A DNA stretch of 64,000 nt from Anodontia alba (taxonomy: Eukaryota; Mollusca; Bivalvia; Lucinida; Lucinidae): positions 19,764,195 to 19,828,194 of the forward strand of contig OZ024831.1 of assembly GCA_964016985.1 (NCBI GenBank), written 5' to 3'. The notes under the pieces are model-generated. The model ran no database searches and was not told where the DNA came from. It was given only the letters and a program-made list of their open reading frames with translations. Below are positions 33,101 to 42,039 of the stretch, piece by piece (positions within the stretch are counted from its first letter, which is position 1; each line of letters opens with the position of its first letter). The translations under genes were made by a program, and so were the position numbers.

Positions 33101-36100
33101 ATATTTAAGTAGACTAGATATACTTGTTAGATTGCACATATACTTGTTAGATTGCACAAGGAATACAACGTTTGTGTCTTCCTGTTTGCTTACCTGCACA
33201 TCAAGCCACTTCTGAAAGGGATCTACACTAAAAGGAAAGAATTTGCTCCCAAGGGGAGCAAATTCTTTCCTTCCAGAGTAGACCCATTTTCAGAATTTTC
33301 CCCTGAAAGAGAATTCCTTCCACTTTAGGACAGTGTTTCTCACAAATCATGAAATGTCTTGAGCTAGATCACTGTAGATGTGTTTTAACCCATTGTAGTT
33401 CTGCAGACCCGTAAAAGGGTAATTGGCAAACAGTGCAGACCCTGATCAGAAGCCACAGAATGTGGCGTTTGATCAGGGTCTCCACTGTTTGCAAATAGTT
33501 TAACCTTTTTTCTCTAGGAATATCAAAATTTCATAGCAGGACGTACCTAAAGTTGAAATTGGACCCTTCCAATATATATTGTGTGGGGTAGTCTATTCAG
33601 TCTACAGTGGGTTAATATGAGAATGTAATTTTTTTCATAGTAGTAAGGTATTTTTTTGGGACAGCTCTGAGGTTATTGTTATTTTGTCAGTAATACATAT
33701 GAATAATTTTTTCAGTAATCACTGTTCAACCTGCTATACCAATGATAATGGGTGCTAACATTGGAACAAGCGTCACCAACACATTTGTTTCTATGGCACA
33801 GTCTGGTAACCAGCGGGAGTTCCGAAGGGCGTTTGCCGGTGCAACAATCCACGATATGTTCAACTGGTTAACTGTGCTGATTTTATTGCCTCTGGAATGG
33901 GCTTCAGGTACATTTCTGATTTACTTACCTCTGAACCTGTCAGAATAGAAATAGGAGACATTTCTTATTCTTCCCAGAAAATAGAGCTTGACATTTTCAT
34001 GGGAAGTTATGAATTGTCTTGTTAGGACACATTTCTAATCTCACTACATTTTATGTTGCTGGGCTCTAGGGCTGACTATCATGCCAAATTATGATAATCA
34101 TTATCAATGGTCTAATATCACGATGCATCACAATACTATCACCATCTCCAAATCACACAGTATTTTAATGAATTTTGTTGATTATAATATAAAGACCAAA
34201 CTGCTTGTAAAGATAACTAACATTACTGCTTTCTCAAATATCAGCTTTGCCACCATTTTAACAAACATTTTTTCAAAGCAGAAGTCCTTCTGTTCTCATA
34301 CTTTGCTAATTTAGAGAAAAAAAAAAAAAAAAAAAAGATTTCAGAATGGTATTATCTGATTACAGAAGGAGAAAATCTACAGGGTCAAAACTACCAAAAC
34401 TACGGATAGTTGAAGAGACTATTGTAGATACTTATTGATAGTTGAAACTCGTCAATAGTTGAAAACACTATGACGACAGTACTAGTCTATAATGATATAT
34501 TGATATGTCGTAACACCTCTACTGGGCTCCATGTCACAGTCAGTAGCATGTCTGACTACAGATACACATGTGCATGTAAATATATTTTGATACCTTTAAA
34601 ATGATGGAAGAAGTGTGTATTGGTAGCTTTAATTCCTTAACTTTAATACCTTAACCTATCTTTGACACACAAACTCTCCTATTGTACATTGTGTCATCAC
34701 TGAGATTCTCTTTCAGGCTACCTTTATCGGTTGACAAAGCTGATCATTGACTCCTCACAACTAGAGAGTTATGATGGTGGGAACCAACAGATGTTGAAAG
34801 CTCTTACAAAACCATTGACCAGCTTGATAGTAAAGGTAAGGACTTTTAAAATTATTTTTTAATGCTTAGCATAGATAATTTGCATGAAATGTCAAAGCCT
34901 ATTTGCTGGGGAAAATAATAAAAATATTTCAATATGTTGTCTGCTGTAAATTTTACCAGAGTGCTGAGCATTAAAGTGCCATTCAGAATTATAACAGATA
35001 ACATTCTATTATTTTCATTTTGAGAAAATAAGGCTAAGCGGGCATTTCAAGTGAGATGTTGAGCCTTATTTTCTCAGAAAAAAATGTCAGAATGTCTTCC
35101 AACTGATGTTTTGACTGGCACAATGGTGAAATGTCTTGAGATGTAAGATACACTTGCAGAGGAGACAACTCTGTCAAAATTTTTTGCATTCCCTGCTGGT
35201 GTCTATAACATTACAAAAACACACCTATTCAAATATATTGAAAATTTCGTTACCCGAAAACTGAAAGTTTTCAGATAAAAATTCTGATATTTTTCATATT
35301 TCTGCTCAAAACATAGATTGTGGGTACTCATTAGAACTGTCTCACTGAGGCAGTTCTAAAGAGTACCCACAATCTATGTTTTTGAGCAGAAATAAGAAAA
35401 ATAATGTATACCCCTGTAAACCCCAGTTTTACTATATAAAAGTGCGGTTTAAAGGGGGTCAAAATTATATAGGTATGTTTTCATGATTAGGTAGGATTTA
35501 CTTTCCAGAAGGGACTTGGCATTCATTTAAACAAACCAGAAGCCACAAAATTTGTCACATTTGATGGATAGGGCAACATCACCACCAAGTGTATCTAGTC
35601 CATTTAGTAAATGATACTTATGATTTCCTAGATAAATAAAAGAAGACATCAGGGCCTGGTTGTTCAAAGTGTCGTTAGCTTAACAAGCTCGTTAAGGGTC
35701 ATTTCGTTAACTGTTTTAGCAGATTCAAAACACAATATTCTGATAATTTTTGCTGAAAAAATGTGAGTAGCTTTTGCATTGCAAAAGCTACTCACATTTT
35801 TTAACAAAATATTTCAGCATATTTGCGTATCACTCAATGTAAATTTTAACGAATCGTTAACTAACGACATCATTAGCTTTGAACAACTGGGCCCAGAACT
35901 AAATAAAGAATACATCAAGAACTAACAATGTTGTATCAAGAACTAACAATGTTGTTACTTAACATATCATTAAAACTTTGATCATTAAATATGGCATATA
36001 TGCTACGTAATATTTTTGCTGAAAAAAATGAGAGTAGCTTTTGCATTTACAAAAGCTACTCACATTTTTTTGGCAAAAATACCTGTAGTGTGAATTAGAT

Positions 36101-39100
36101 ATTGTACTTTCTAGAACAGTTAACATTTTGACCACTAACAGCACCATTAAGCTAACAACACTTTGAACAACTGGGCCTGGAATTCTATCAGTGTATCTGG
36201 AGTACAATTTCATGTCTTCTCAGCTTTAGAAACTCCAAATCACTTAAAATAACAATAAAACACTATATATATAAGGCATTTTTCACTTGCTGTAGTTTCT
36301 CAAGAAAAAGTGCTTGGCACAAGTCAATATCTAATTTGTTTACTTTTCAAAGCAGTGTAAAGTCTAACAAATACTAAATTTGTTGTTGCTTGTTTTTCAG
36401 GTTGACAAAAAGGTGATCAGTGGTATAGCGGAGGGACATGTGGAGTACTTGAACAAAAGTTTGATCAAGGTAATTATCTTGACCACGTTTAAACAGGAGA
36501 GAATTAGTTAGGTGGATGGTTAATTGCTTTCAGCTTGCAACCATAAAGTCAAGATCAGGTTGATCAAATAGTAGATCATTAGCACACCTACCATATTTAC
36601 CCTAACTATTGGGATACCTTAAACTTAGCATACTTCTCCTAAAAAATGAAAGAGTTCATTCTACTCCCTGTGGATATGACTAAAACATTGCTGGATGAGT
36701 GACAAACAATGTAGACCCAGATCAGATGCTGCATTCTGCAGCATCTGATCTGGGTCTACATTGGTTTGCATAGGCCTATCTGTCCCAGTATTTGAGTTAT
36801 CACAGTAGTTCATACTGGATGTGCCCAGGGTTTAGTTTGAAGGGGACTGAAAGGTGGTTGGTGACACACAGCAGCACCAAGTACTCAAAGACTTCCATGC
36901 TAGCTAGGGTGTACAAATGCATGTACATAACACATCATTCTTCATGGTTTCCATAGGCCACAGATACTTGGTAGCATTAAAATCTGCACCACAACAAGGA
37001 GACCTTTATTTTAGTTCATAGTTGCAGGGCACAACTTCAATCTTTTTTATCAAAAACCGTCAGCCAAATGCAGGTAAATTTTCACTGTAATATAAATCTG
37101 TCTAATTTTTATTTCAAAATTTATTAAACTTGCCTGTTTGAAGACCACTGGCTTTGCATTGCACTGCAGAAGTAAAGAATCAAACACTTCCTACTGTCAT
37201 TTACATGTTTGGAAATGAGTTATATCATATTAAAAATGAGCCAGCGCACAACAAAGCCTACAATAAGAGTTGTGCGACCAGCAAAGACTCAGATCAGCCT
37301 GTGCATCCACGCAGACTGATCAGGGTATTCGCTGATCACATGTGCCTTCTACAGCATAGGGCTATCCAAAGAGGGATAAAAGAGAACCTTTGCCATACTG
37401 GATGGATGTACAAACTGATCTGAGTCTTTGCTGTCACACAGGCCCAAAAAGTATTATTTTTCCTGTTTGATGGCGCATGACAAAGCCTACAATAAGATTT
37501 ATGCAACCAGCGAAGACAGATCAGCCTAGTCATCAGCCCAGTCTAATCACAGTCTTGGCAGTCCACATGAAGAAAGCTTGGGTCCTTAGCTACCCATTGA
37601 GGGCACAGCAAAGACTGATCAGACTGGGCGGATGCATATCTAGCTATAAAAAATTGCTTCCTGCAATATGTCTTGAATAATATGTTATTTTAATTTCAGA
37701 AATACTGTACATTCGAAGATGTTGAAGTTATGGCTAACATCACACAAGAAGCGAATGTTTCAATCAGTATAGATGGAACAACGAAGTTTGTTATGGAAAA
37801 CGTTACTGAAGAGGTCCTGAAGACAGAAAAAATGCCAGTTGAGAAATGTATGTTCCATATTTATATTTGTTAATTTTTACTGCATGAAAGATATCCAGGA
37901 CCCCATTGTTTGAAGTATCGTTAGCTTAACAAGCTCGATAATGACAAACTCTTTAGCTGTTGTAGCTAAGTTATTTCAAATACAGTGATATTTTTGCTGA
38001 AAAAATGTGAGTAGCCTTTGCAGTGCAAAAAATATTAATGTATAATTTGCCATATTTCAGGGTAGAAATTTTAATGTCTTGTTAGCTAACGAGTGTAAGT
38101 TTTGAACAACTGGGCCCAGATAAATATTTTTCTTATTTATTTACTGAAGTATTTTGATTACATTTAGAATTGCCTTAGTATCTTATTTCTCAATGGAACA
38201 TCAGATGATGAGCTTTACAAGAAATGGTTCCATGGAGAAATAAGATATTTTTTTCAGGTTTGATAGAAATATAATCATTTCTCCAGAGCTGTTACTTCAG
38301 GAATTCATATGTCAGTTTTCTTATCCTAAAATTTGAACAGTTCTGTTTGACTAGATGATTTGCTGTCTTGAGACTTTTTTTTATTTTTTTTTTAAGTTAA
38401 TGCTAAAACATATTAATTAGAGTTGTTTTTTAATATAAAATATATATTGTATCCTTCTTTGATAAATTTTGAGTGATCATTTTTCTTCTGTTATGTAGGT
38501 TTCTCTTTGTTTAGTCAAGTGGATATTGGGGACACTGCGTCAGGAATTATTCTTCTGGTTTTCTCTCTGATGATCCTATGTGCCTGCCTCATTGCCATGG
38601 TGAAGCTTCTCCACTCATTGTTACAAGGATCCATTGCCAAGGTGATCAAGAAGACACTGAATGCAGATTTCCCAGGGTGTTTTTCATGGTTAACTGACTA
38701 TGTTGCTATATTGGTTGGAGCAATAATGACAGTCCTTGTCCAGAGTAGTTCAGTATTTACCTCTGCGCTGACACCTTTGGTCGGTATAGGAATGATAAAA
38801 CTGGAAAGAATGTTTCCACTGACACTGGGGGCCAATATAGGTACAACTGGAACAGGAATCTTGGCTGCTATGGCTGCTTCAGGTGACAAACTTCCAGTCG
38901 CTCTGCAGATAGCGCTTGCACATTTATTCTTCAACATTTCTGGAATCCTCTTATTTTACCCCATAAAACCACTGAGAAAAATTCCAATAAGACTTGCCAA
39001 ATTTCTGGGCACAGTAACAGCAACGTATCGTTGGTTTGCAGTCTTGTACATCATAATGATGTTCCTCCTTGTGCCACTGTCCGTCTTTGGCATATCAATG

Positions 39101-39511
39101 GCGGGTACTATTCCAAGTATATGTGTAGGTGTAATTGTAGGAATCACTGTGTCTTTCATTATTCTTCTGAACATTCTACAGAACAAATGCCAAAACCGTT
39201 TACCAAAGAAACTAAGAACTTGGGAATTTTTACCCAAACCAATGAGATCTCTCGAGCCACTTGACTCTTGTATTATGACAATTGTTGGTTCTGTGAAGAA
39301 ATGTTGTCCATGTGTGACAAAGTGCTGTGTGCCAAAGAACAAAAAGCCGTCCAAGTTAATCATTGATCCATCGGAACTTCGTGTCTCACCCGCATCATCA
39401 GCTGCTTCTTCAGCAGCATCGTCAAGACTTTTATTAACCAGAAATAATTCATCATGTCTTGCCAGCAGGGAACCATCCTTTATCTTAAATAAGGATGTTA
39501 GCATTGTCTGA
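25595..39511 (+). CDS. SLC34A: Sodium-dependent phosphate cotransporter, SLC34 (type II), nine coding exons
   Basis: A plasma-membrane carrier that takes up inorganic phosphate with sodium. Splicing 25595-25720, 25812-26019, 31170-31313, 32608-32739, 33716-33907, 34717-34835, 36401-36469, 37700-37847 and 38499-39511 gives an uninterrupted 716-residue protein. Vertebrate NaPi-IIa/b are about 640-690 residues. Seen: a soluble acidic N-terminus ending in a W-S-E segment; a first membrane repeat with QSSSTSTS (187-194) and GANIGTS (216-222); a large extracellular loop with four N-glycosylation sequons (N325, N343, N349, N364) between C333 and C380, the probable conserved disulphide; a second repeat with QSSSVFTS (461-468) and GANIGTT; and a tail with clustered cysteines (648-656), an Ser/Ala-rich stretch and the terminal residues S-I-V. 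Asp250 in GATIHD is the residue kept in electrogenic vertebrate isoforms and replaced by Gly in electroneutral NaPi-IIc, so an electrogenic carrier is inferred. Start: ATG at 25595 has A at -3 and G at +4. In-frame ATGs at 25532 and 25625 are alternatives, and an in-frame stop at 25511-25513 limits the choice if this is the first coding exon. Regulation is not visible. Confidence 0.93.
25812..26019 (+). CDS. SLC34A: SLC34 exon 2
   Basis: Acceptor TTGACAG|GTG. Encodes residues 43-111: a Pro- and Asp-rich cytoplasmic segment ([21 protein letters not shown]) ending TGPSWS. Donor TCTG|GTGGGT in phase 1; joining to exon 3 creates a Glu codon, giving W-S-E as in human NaPi-IIb. That match decides the donor over the nearby GGTAAC. 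Confidence 0.85.
26388..26737. mobile_element. Foldback MITE, family L, core 1, intact
   Basis: In SLC34 intron 2. TA at 26386-26387 and 26738-26739. Ends CCGTATTCGATCTAATTACC and GGTAATTAGGTCGAATACGG are inverted. The hairpin pairs TGTGGGTACTCATTTGAATT with its complement around TGCATCGACTTGTCGATGCA. Confidence 0.9.
26757..26925. mobile_element. Foldback MITE, family M, right end decayed
   Basis: Starts GCTCTAGATAAGAGGGAG directly after TA; the hairpin has GGTACTCATTAGAAGTGCC and AGTACTTCTAGTGTATACC. The right end is lost in an AT-rich stretch. Begins 20 bp after the family L element. Confidence 0.7.
27205..27415. mobile_element. TTAA-flanked MITE, family F, core 3
   Basis: TTAA at 27201-27204 and 27416-27419. 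Ends CCCTTACAGCGCCAAGCAAA and TTGGCACTTTAAGGG. The hairpin has TCATGTGAATCATCTGCCAA with its complement. piggyBac-type target site; intronic. Confidence 0.85.
27887..28080. mobile_element. Family P repeat, decayed core 2
   Basis: TTTACCCTAAGTTTTGGGAG at the left and CCAATATTTAGGGTAAAAAC at the right are inverted ends; the centre has GACTCTGATCAGATTCCACA with a poor partner. Confidence 0.6.
28217..28440. mobile_element. Foldback MITE, family M, diverged
   Basis: GCTCTAGATAAGAC at the left, CTTCTTATCTAGAGC at the right, then TA. The core (GGGCACTCTTTTGAAGTGCC) has an inserted second repeat of the inner segment. Confidence 0.75.
28659..28878. mobile_element. Pogo-like MITE, family N
   Basis: TA at 28657-28658 and 28879-28880. 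Ends CACAACAACCTCTTTATAAC and GTTATAAAGAGGTTGTGGTG. The central hairpin pairs ATTGAAAAATGACCATAAAT with its complement over about 30 bp. Confidence 0.85.
28963..29147. mobile_element. Foldback MITE, family M, core 1
   Basis: TA then GCTCCTGATAAGGC; right CTCTTATCCGGAGA. Hairpin with GATACTCATTAGAAGGG and GCATTTCTAATGAGTACCC. Confidence 0.8.
29425..29530. mobile_element. Family L end fragment
   Basis: ACTGATCTTTCTTTAAAGTG and AAGCACACAGTGTGTTAATT match the right part of the family L copy at 52.8-53.2 kb. The open frame here has no recognisable protein. Confidence 0.45.
29662..29876. mobile_element. TTAA-flanked MITE, family D, core 2
   Basis: TTAA at 29658-29661 and 29877-29880. Ends CCCATTGTATACTGAGTACT and CCAGACTACAATGGG. 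Core GATCCTGATCAGATGCCAAG with GGCATCTGATCTG, then CACTGTTTGCC. Confidence 0.9.
30322..30545. mobile_element. Family G-like element, heavily decayed
   Basis: AAAGGATTGACATTTCAGAT and CATGAAATGTCAAATCTCAG are short core 3 arms; AACCAGAGTGCTAAGCATTA resembles the family G right end. The rest is not alignable by eye. Confidence 0.4.
31003..31072. mobile_element. Small foldback, CCCAGCGGGCAC ends
   Basis: CCCAGCGGGCACATGACATT and AATTATGTGCCTGTTGGG are inverted. About 70 bp, 100 bp before SLC34 exon 3. Related to the sequence starting at 9708. Confidence 0.6.
31170..31313 (+). CDS. SLC34A: SLC34 exon 3, first membrane segment
   Basis: Acceptor ATTACAG|AG, donor GCAG|GTGAGT, phases 1 and 1. Encodes residues 112-160 with the hydrophobic [20 protein letters not shown], strongly matching the first transmembrane helix of SLC34. 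The preceding intron of 5.15 kb is full of MITEs. Confidence 0.93.
31330..31434. mobile_element. Family C fragment
   Basis: TTCAATGACTTGAACAATGG and GGGAACTCGTTTTTTAATCT match one side of family C. It is cut at 31435 by a family A element; the other half was not found beyond it. Confidence 0.5.
31435..31705 (+). mobile_element. Foldback MITE, family A, core 1
   Basis: Left CATTACGAAAACACGCC; right GGTATGCTTTAAAATGAG is diverged. The hairpin pairs TGGGTACTCATTAGAACTGC with GGTTCCAATGAGTACCCA. In SLC34 intron 3. Confidence 0.8.
32059..32421 (+). mobile_element. Pogo-like MITE, family C, core 1, intact
   Basis: TA at 32057-32058 and 32422-32423. Left CAGTTGAACTCCGATGGCTC, right GAGCCGTTGAGTTTCCCCAC. 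The hairpin pairs GTGTACTCATTAGAATTGCC with GGCAATTCTAATGAGTACAC. Ends 186 bp before exon 4. Confidence 0.85.
32608..32739 (+). CDS. SLC34A: SLC34 exon 4, first QSSS repeat
   Basis: Acceptor TTCTAG|GA, donor GGTA|GTAAGT. Residues 160-204, containing [20 protein letters not shown] and then [13 protein letters not shown]. The QSSS re-entrant motif is the signature of the family and forms part of the sodium and phosphate path. Confidence 0.95.
33213..33300. repeat. Family J hairpin
   Basis: AAGGAAAGAATTTGCTCCC and GGGAGCAAATTCTTTCCTT are near-perfect arms; outside them GGATCTACACT and AGAGTAGACCC continue the pairing. Intron 4. Confidence 0.7.
33389..33611. mobile_element. TTAA-flanked MITE, family D, core 2
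   Basis: TTAA at 33385-33388 and 33612-33615. CCCATTGTAGTTCTGCAGAC and GTCTACAGTGGG. Opposite orientation to the copy at 29662. Confidence 0.88.
33716..33907 (+). CDS. SLC34A: SLC34 exon 5
   Basis: Acceptor TTTTCAG|TA, donor TTCAG|GTACAT. Residues 204-268: [19 protein letters not shown], then [19 protein letters not shown], then a hydrophobic helix. The most conserved exon of the first repeat. Carries Asp250 in the IHD position discussed for electrogenicity. Confidence 0.95.
34717..34835 (+). CDS. SLC34A: SLC34 exon 6
   Basis: Acceptor CTTTCAG|GC, donor AAAG|GTAAGG, ending in phase 0. Residues 268-307 ([27 protein letters not shown]), entering the large extracellular loop; matches the human KVITKPFTKLIVQ region. 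Confidence 0.93.
34860..35110. mobile_element. Family G half-copy and a related degraded hairpin
   Basis: AATGCTTAGCATAGATAATT, GCATGAAATGTCAAAGCC and CAGAGTGCTGAGCATTAA form a family G copy without its left arm. A second weak hairpin follows (AAAATAAGGCTAAGCGGG with GAGCCTTATTTTCTC). Confidence 0.5.
35209..35486 (+). mobile_element. Foldback MITE, family A, core 1
   Basis: CATTACAAAAACACACC to GGTATGTTTTCATGAT. The hairpin has GGGTACTCATTAGAACTGTC and GGCAGTTCTAAAGAGTACCC. Intron 6 of SLC34. Confidence 0.85.
35651..35895. mobile_element. Foldback MITE, family K
   Basis: GGGCCTGGTTGTTCAAAGTG and CTTTGAACAACTGGGCCC are inverted ends. The core pairs GTGAGTAGCTTTTGCATTGC with its complement. 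Inner blocks GTTAGCTTAACAAGC and GTTAACTAACGAC. Confidence 0.8.
35938..36180. mobile_element. Foldback MITE, family K
   Basis: The core AGAGTAGCTTTTGCATTTAC pairs with AAAAGCTACTCACATTTTTT; the right end is CTTTGAACAACTGGGCCTGG. The left end is decayed. Lies 43 bp after the previous copy. Confidence 0.7.
36401..36469 (+). CDS. SLC34A: SLC34 exon 7, micro-exon of 69 bp
   Basis: Acceptor TTTTTCAG|GTT, donor TCAAG|GTAATT. Exactly 23 codons (residues 308-330), phase 0 at both ends, so skipping it would keep the frame. [13 protein letters not shown] matches human LDKKVISQIA. Contains sequon N325-K-S. Confidence 0.92.
36590..36795. mobile_element. Family P repeat, core 2
   Basis: CATATTTACCCTAACTATTG at the left and CTATCTGTCCCAGTATTTG at the right. 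A near-perfect hairpin of AATGTAGACCCAGATCAGAT with its complement around GCTGCATTCTGCAGC. Confidence 0.75.
37225..37470. mobile_element. Family H-type variant repeat
   Basis: GAGCCAGCGCACAACAAAGC, CAGATCAGCCTGTGCATCC, AGACTGATCAGGGTATTCGC and GGATGTACAAACTGATCTG. Related to the copies at 37460 and about 47.9 kb, with ends different from the main family H. Confidence 0.55.
37460..37665. mobile_element. Family H-type variant repeat, decayed
   Basis: ATGGCGCATGACAAAGCC, AGCGAAGACAGATCAGCC and GACTGATCAGACTGGGCGG. Directly follows the previous copy and ends about 35 bp before exon 8. Confidence 0.5.
37700..37847 (+). CDS. SLC34A: SLC34 exon 8, glycosylated extracellular loop
   Basis: Acceptor AATTTCAG|AAA, donor AAAT|GTATGT. 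Residues 331-380 with C333, sequons NIT, NVS and NVT, and the split Cys380 codon. Low identity to vertebrates is expected for this loop; cysteines and glycosylation are kept. Confidence 0.9.
37896..38119. mobile_element. Foldback MITE, family K, one arm lost
   Basis: CATTGTTTGAAGTATCGTTA, GTGAGTAGCCTTTGCAGTGC and TTTTGAACAACTGGGCCCAG. The second core arm is deleted. Intron 8. Confidence 0.65.
38499..39511 (+). CDS. SLC34A: SLC34 exon 9, second membrane repeat and tail
   Basis: Acceptor TTATGTAG|GT; stop TGA at 39509-39511. A single 1-kb exon encodes residues 380-716: the helix [18 protein letters not shown], cytoplasmic [12 protein letters not shown], re-entrant [52 protein letters not shown], two further helices, [19 protein letters not shown], the cysteine cluster, the Ser/Ala stretch and terminal S-I-V. 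A 187-codon open frame on the opposite strand is its shadow. Confidence 0.95.
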
Positions 39512-39536
39512 TTGGTCAATAGGCAAATATAAACAC

Positions 39537-39721
39537 AACTCTAAATAAGATGTTTTTCAACCAAAAAATAATGATATTTTTCTTATTTCTGCACAAAAAC
39601 ATATGTTGTGGGTACTCATTAGAAGTGCCTCAGTGAGGCACTTCTGATGAGTACCCACAGCATGTATTATAGTGCAGAAATAAGAAAAAATATTATCTGA
39701 TACACCATCTTATCTGGAAAT
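39537..39721. mobile_element. Foldback MITE, family M, in the SLC34 3' region
   Basis: Starts 26 bp after the SLC34 stop codon, so almost certainly within the 3' untranslated region. ACTCTAAATAAGATG to CCATCTTATCTGGAAA. The hairpin pairs GGGTACTCATTAGAAGTGCC with GGCACTTCTGATGAGTACCC. Confidence 0.8.
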
Positions 39722-39730
39722 ACTTATTAA

Positions 39731-39946
39731 CCTTAAAGCTCTGATTACAACTGTAGCAGACGTCATTTTATTTTTATGTATTTATTTTTTTTTTTTTTTT
39801 TGCAGAGAAGATTAGATATTTCATGTGAATTGTCTGTCTAGAAAGCAGATGATTTGCATGAAATAGCAAGACATATTTTCTTAAAGAGAAAAAAAAAGAC
39901 TATATTTGAATATCATCTGCAACAGTTTTAAAGGACACTTTAATGG
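39731..39946. mobile_element. TTAA-flanked MITE, family F, core 3
   Basis: TTAA at 39727-39730 and 39947-39950. CCTTAAAGCTCTGATTACAA and GGACACTTTAATGG. Core arms TTAGATATTTCATGTGAATT and GATTTGCATGAAATAGCAAG. Probably still in the SLC34 3' untranslated region. Confidence 0.8.
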
Positions 39947-40106
39947 TTAACCTCTTTTTCACAGGCAGCTGGAGATGAATTTATCAGACTCATAGCAAAC
40001 AGTTAAGACAGAGATGTGCCTGCACAAATGTGCAGCTGGTGTAGATCTTTGCTGTTTGGAAATGAAAAAGTACTGGTTCCTGCAGTCAACTTCTCATGAT
40101 GTTTAT

Positions 40107-40257
40107 CCCTTAAAGCGCCAAGCAAAATTTGTAGCAGATGACATTCTGCCAAGCAGACGATTCACACAAAATGTCAAGACTTGTTTTCTCTGAAAAATAA
40201 AAAAATAAATAAATAAAATATTGTCGTCTGCTGCAGTTGTGATTGGCGCTTTAAGGG
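40107..40257. mobile_element. Family F, left core arm deleted
   Basis: CCCTTAAAGCGCCAAGCAAA at the left after TTAT, GATTGGCGCTTTAAGGG before TTAA at the right. Only the right core arm (ATTCACACAAAATGTCAAG) remains. Confidence 0.75.
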
Positions 40258-40371
40258 TTAAAATATGCAATAGATTCATGCACTGACACTTTATTCAGAC
40301 TTGAAATACATGTAACTTTCTTCAGTTTCACCCAATCATTTTTAGACATGTTAGAATAGATCTCTCTCTCT

Positions 40372-40525
40372 CTCTTTTTTTTTTTTTTTTTTCCCATTAG
40401 TTTTGTAAATATAATGTTAAAAAAAATAAAAAAAAATAAAAAAAAAATGAAAAAAAAAAATAAAAAGTTAAAAAATATGTAAAAAAAAAAACAATAAAAT
40501 AATAATAAAATAAAATAAAAAAAAT
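40372..40525. repeat. CT, T and (A)nT low-complexity tract
   Basis: A short CT run, a T homopolymer, then A-rich sequence with scattered T. No coding value. Confidence 0.85.
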
Positions 40526-40648
40526 CCACCAGTAGTATTAGTGTTTCCATGTAGATGTTCGGTGTGTTTTAATTTCTGTTATTGACACATTAAAAAAATG
40601 AAAAATCTGAAGACAAAAAAAAAACAGCTTTAAAGTATTGTAAACTTT

Positions 40649-40654
40649 AATAAA
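40649..40654 (+). promoter_or_regulatory. Possible SLC34 polyadenylation signal
   Basis: AATAAA in TTTAATAAACAG, about 1.1 kb after the stop codon, outside the low-complexity tract. Other AATAAA hexamers nearer the stop lie in repeats. Weak evidence; transcripts would decide. Confidence 0.2.
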
Positions 40655-41178
40655 CAGTATTAAAGTTTTCATGTAGATATGTTATCTAATAGTTTTATAG
40701 AATTTTCATGTAGGAGTTCTGTATTCTTTTTTATTTATTTCTGTTGTGCAATTGTAGTTTTCATGTAGATATATAAACTTTCTTTTTTCTTTTTTTTTTA
40801 AATTAAATGTATACAAATTATGCAGGAAATTAGTGTCCATATTATGCAGTAAGTTTTGTCTCAACATAACCATTTAAGTATTTGATTCAACTTAGTGCCT
40901 TATTTTGTAATTCAACACTTAGCACTTGGAACAGACTTTTAACCAATCATAGTACAAGTATGATTAAGAGTAAACATGGTAGTTCAAAATGGGTAGCTGA
41001 GAATACATGTATTTATTTCTTAAGAACATGACATAAGACGATCACTGTGGGAATCAATCATCATGTGATGAGAGTTGATGATGAATATGTGTATTTATTT
41101 TGTCAAGAAAGCATTGAAGCCATAGTTTCTGTATGAGAAACTAGTCTGAATGTGGTAAATGTAAAACTTCATCATTAA

Positions 41179-41380
41179 CCTTATCCTGCTGTTCATGACA
41201 ACCCCTACCTTTGCAAACAGTGTAGATCCAGATCAGATGGCTTCTGAAGAAGCCATCTGATCAGGATCTACACTGTTTGTCATTCAGTTTGTGAATTTGA
41301 ACGAAAAAATTATGATGTAATCTGATTGACTGATAGTCAGAAATGGGTGTGGCTAATTAAATTATTCAGCAGGATAAGGG
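41179..41380 (-). mobile_element. TTAA-flanked MITE, family E, core 2
   Basis: TTAA at 41175-41178 and 41381-41384. CCTTATCCTGCTG and CAGCAGGATAAGG ends. Hairpin CAGATCAGATGGCTTCTGAA with its complement. Orientation opposite to the copy at 44164. Confidence 0.85.
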
Positions 41381-41867
41381 TTAAATTAATACGGGTATAA
41401 TTGTTGTGCTTGTCTCTTTCATTATACAGTGGCCTCAAATTAATTCAAACAGTTTGTTCAAATAACCTCAAACAGTTACTTTTTTATTCATAAGTCCAGA
41501 TGAAATGATAATTTAGTTGTTTCTATGTGTTATTTTTTTTGCTAAATCATCCTGTGGGTACTATTGGAGTCATCTCACTGTAGCCACAGGATGTTTTGGA
41601 ACAAAAATGGCGAAAACTGTCACTATAATAACCACCCTGAAGCTATGCAGATGTACCTGAATACCAGAACATTTACTCTTAACCTATGACCCATGTTGTC
41701 AGAGTTATGAACAATGTGTTTGAATAGATTTGATAATATAATACTGATAATTAGCTAGAATGTTTCCTAAATAAATGAGAATTTATTAAGATTCTTACAG
41801 CGTGTCACCAGACCAAAGCACTGGATAAGATACTTGTCAGTCGAAACTTTTGTCTTGATAATTTGTT

Positions 41868-42035
41868 TACACTTTGCGTGCTGGGCAAAAAATTCAGATA
41901 ACATTTTGACAATTAATGCAAATTGTGTGTTTTAATAGGAAACAGTTTGCATGAAATGTAAAACCCAGTTTCTTGGAAAAAGTAAGAAAGTGTCATCAGT
42001 ATGTGGTCTGCAGAATTTGTCAAGAGCATTGAAGG
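41868..42035. mobile_element. TTAA-type MITE, family G, core 3
   Basis: ACTTTGCGTGCTGGGCAAAA at the left; CAAGAGCATTGAAGG and TTAA (42036-42039) at the right. Core arms are partly mismatched. First of three elements in a row. Confidence 0.7.
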
Positions 42036-42039
42036 TTAA

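Noticed and set aside
38956..39519. A 187-codon ORF on the minus strand
   Set aside because: It is the antisense shadow of SLC34 exon 9, whose plus-strand frame has clear family motifs and splice sites.
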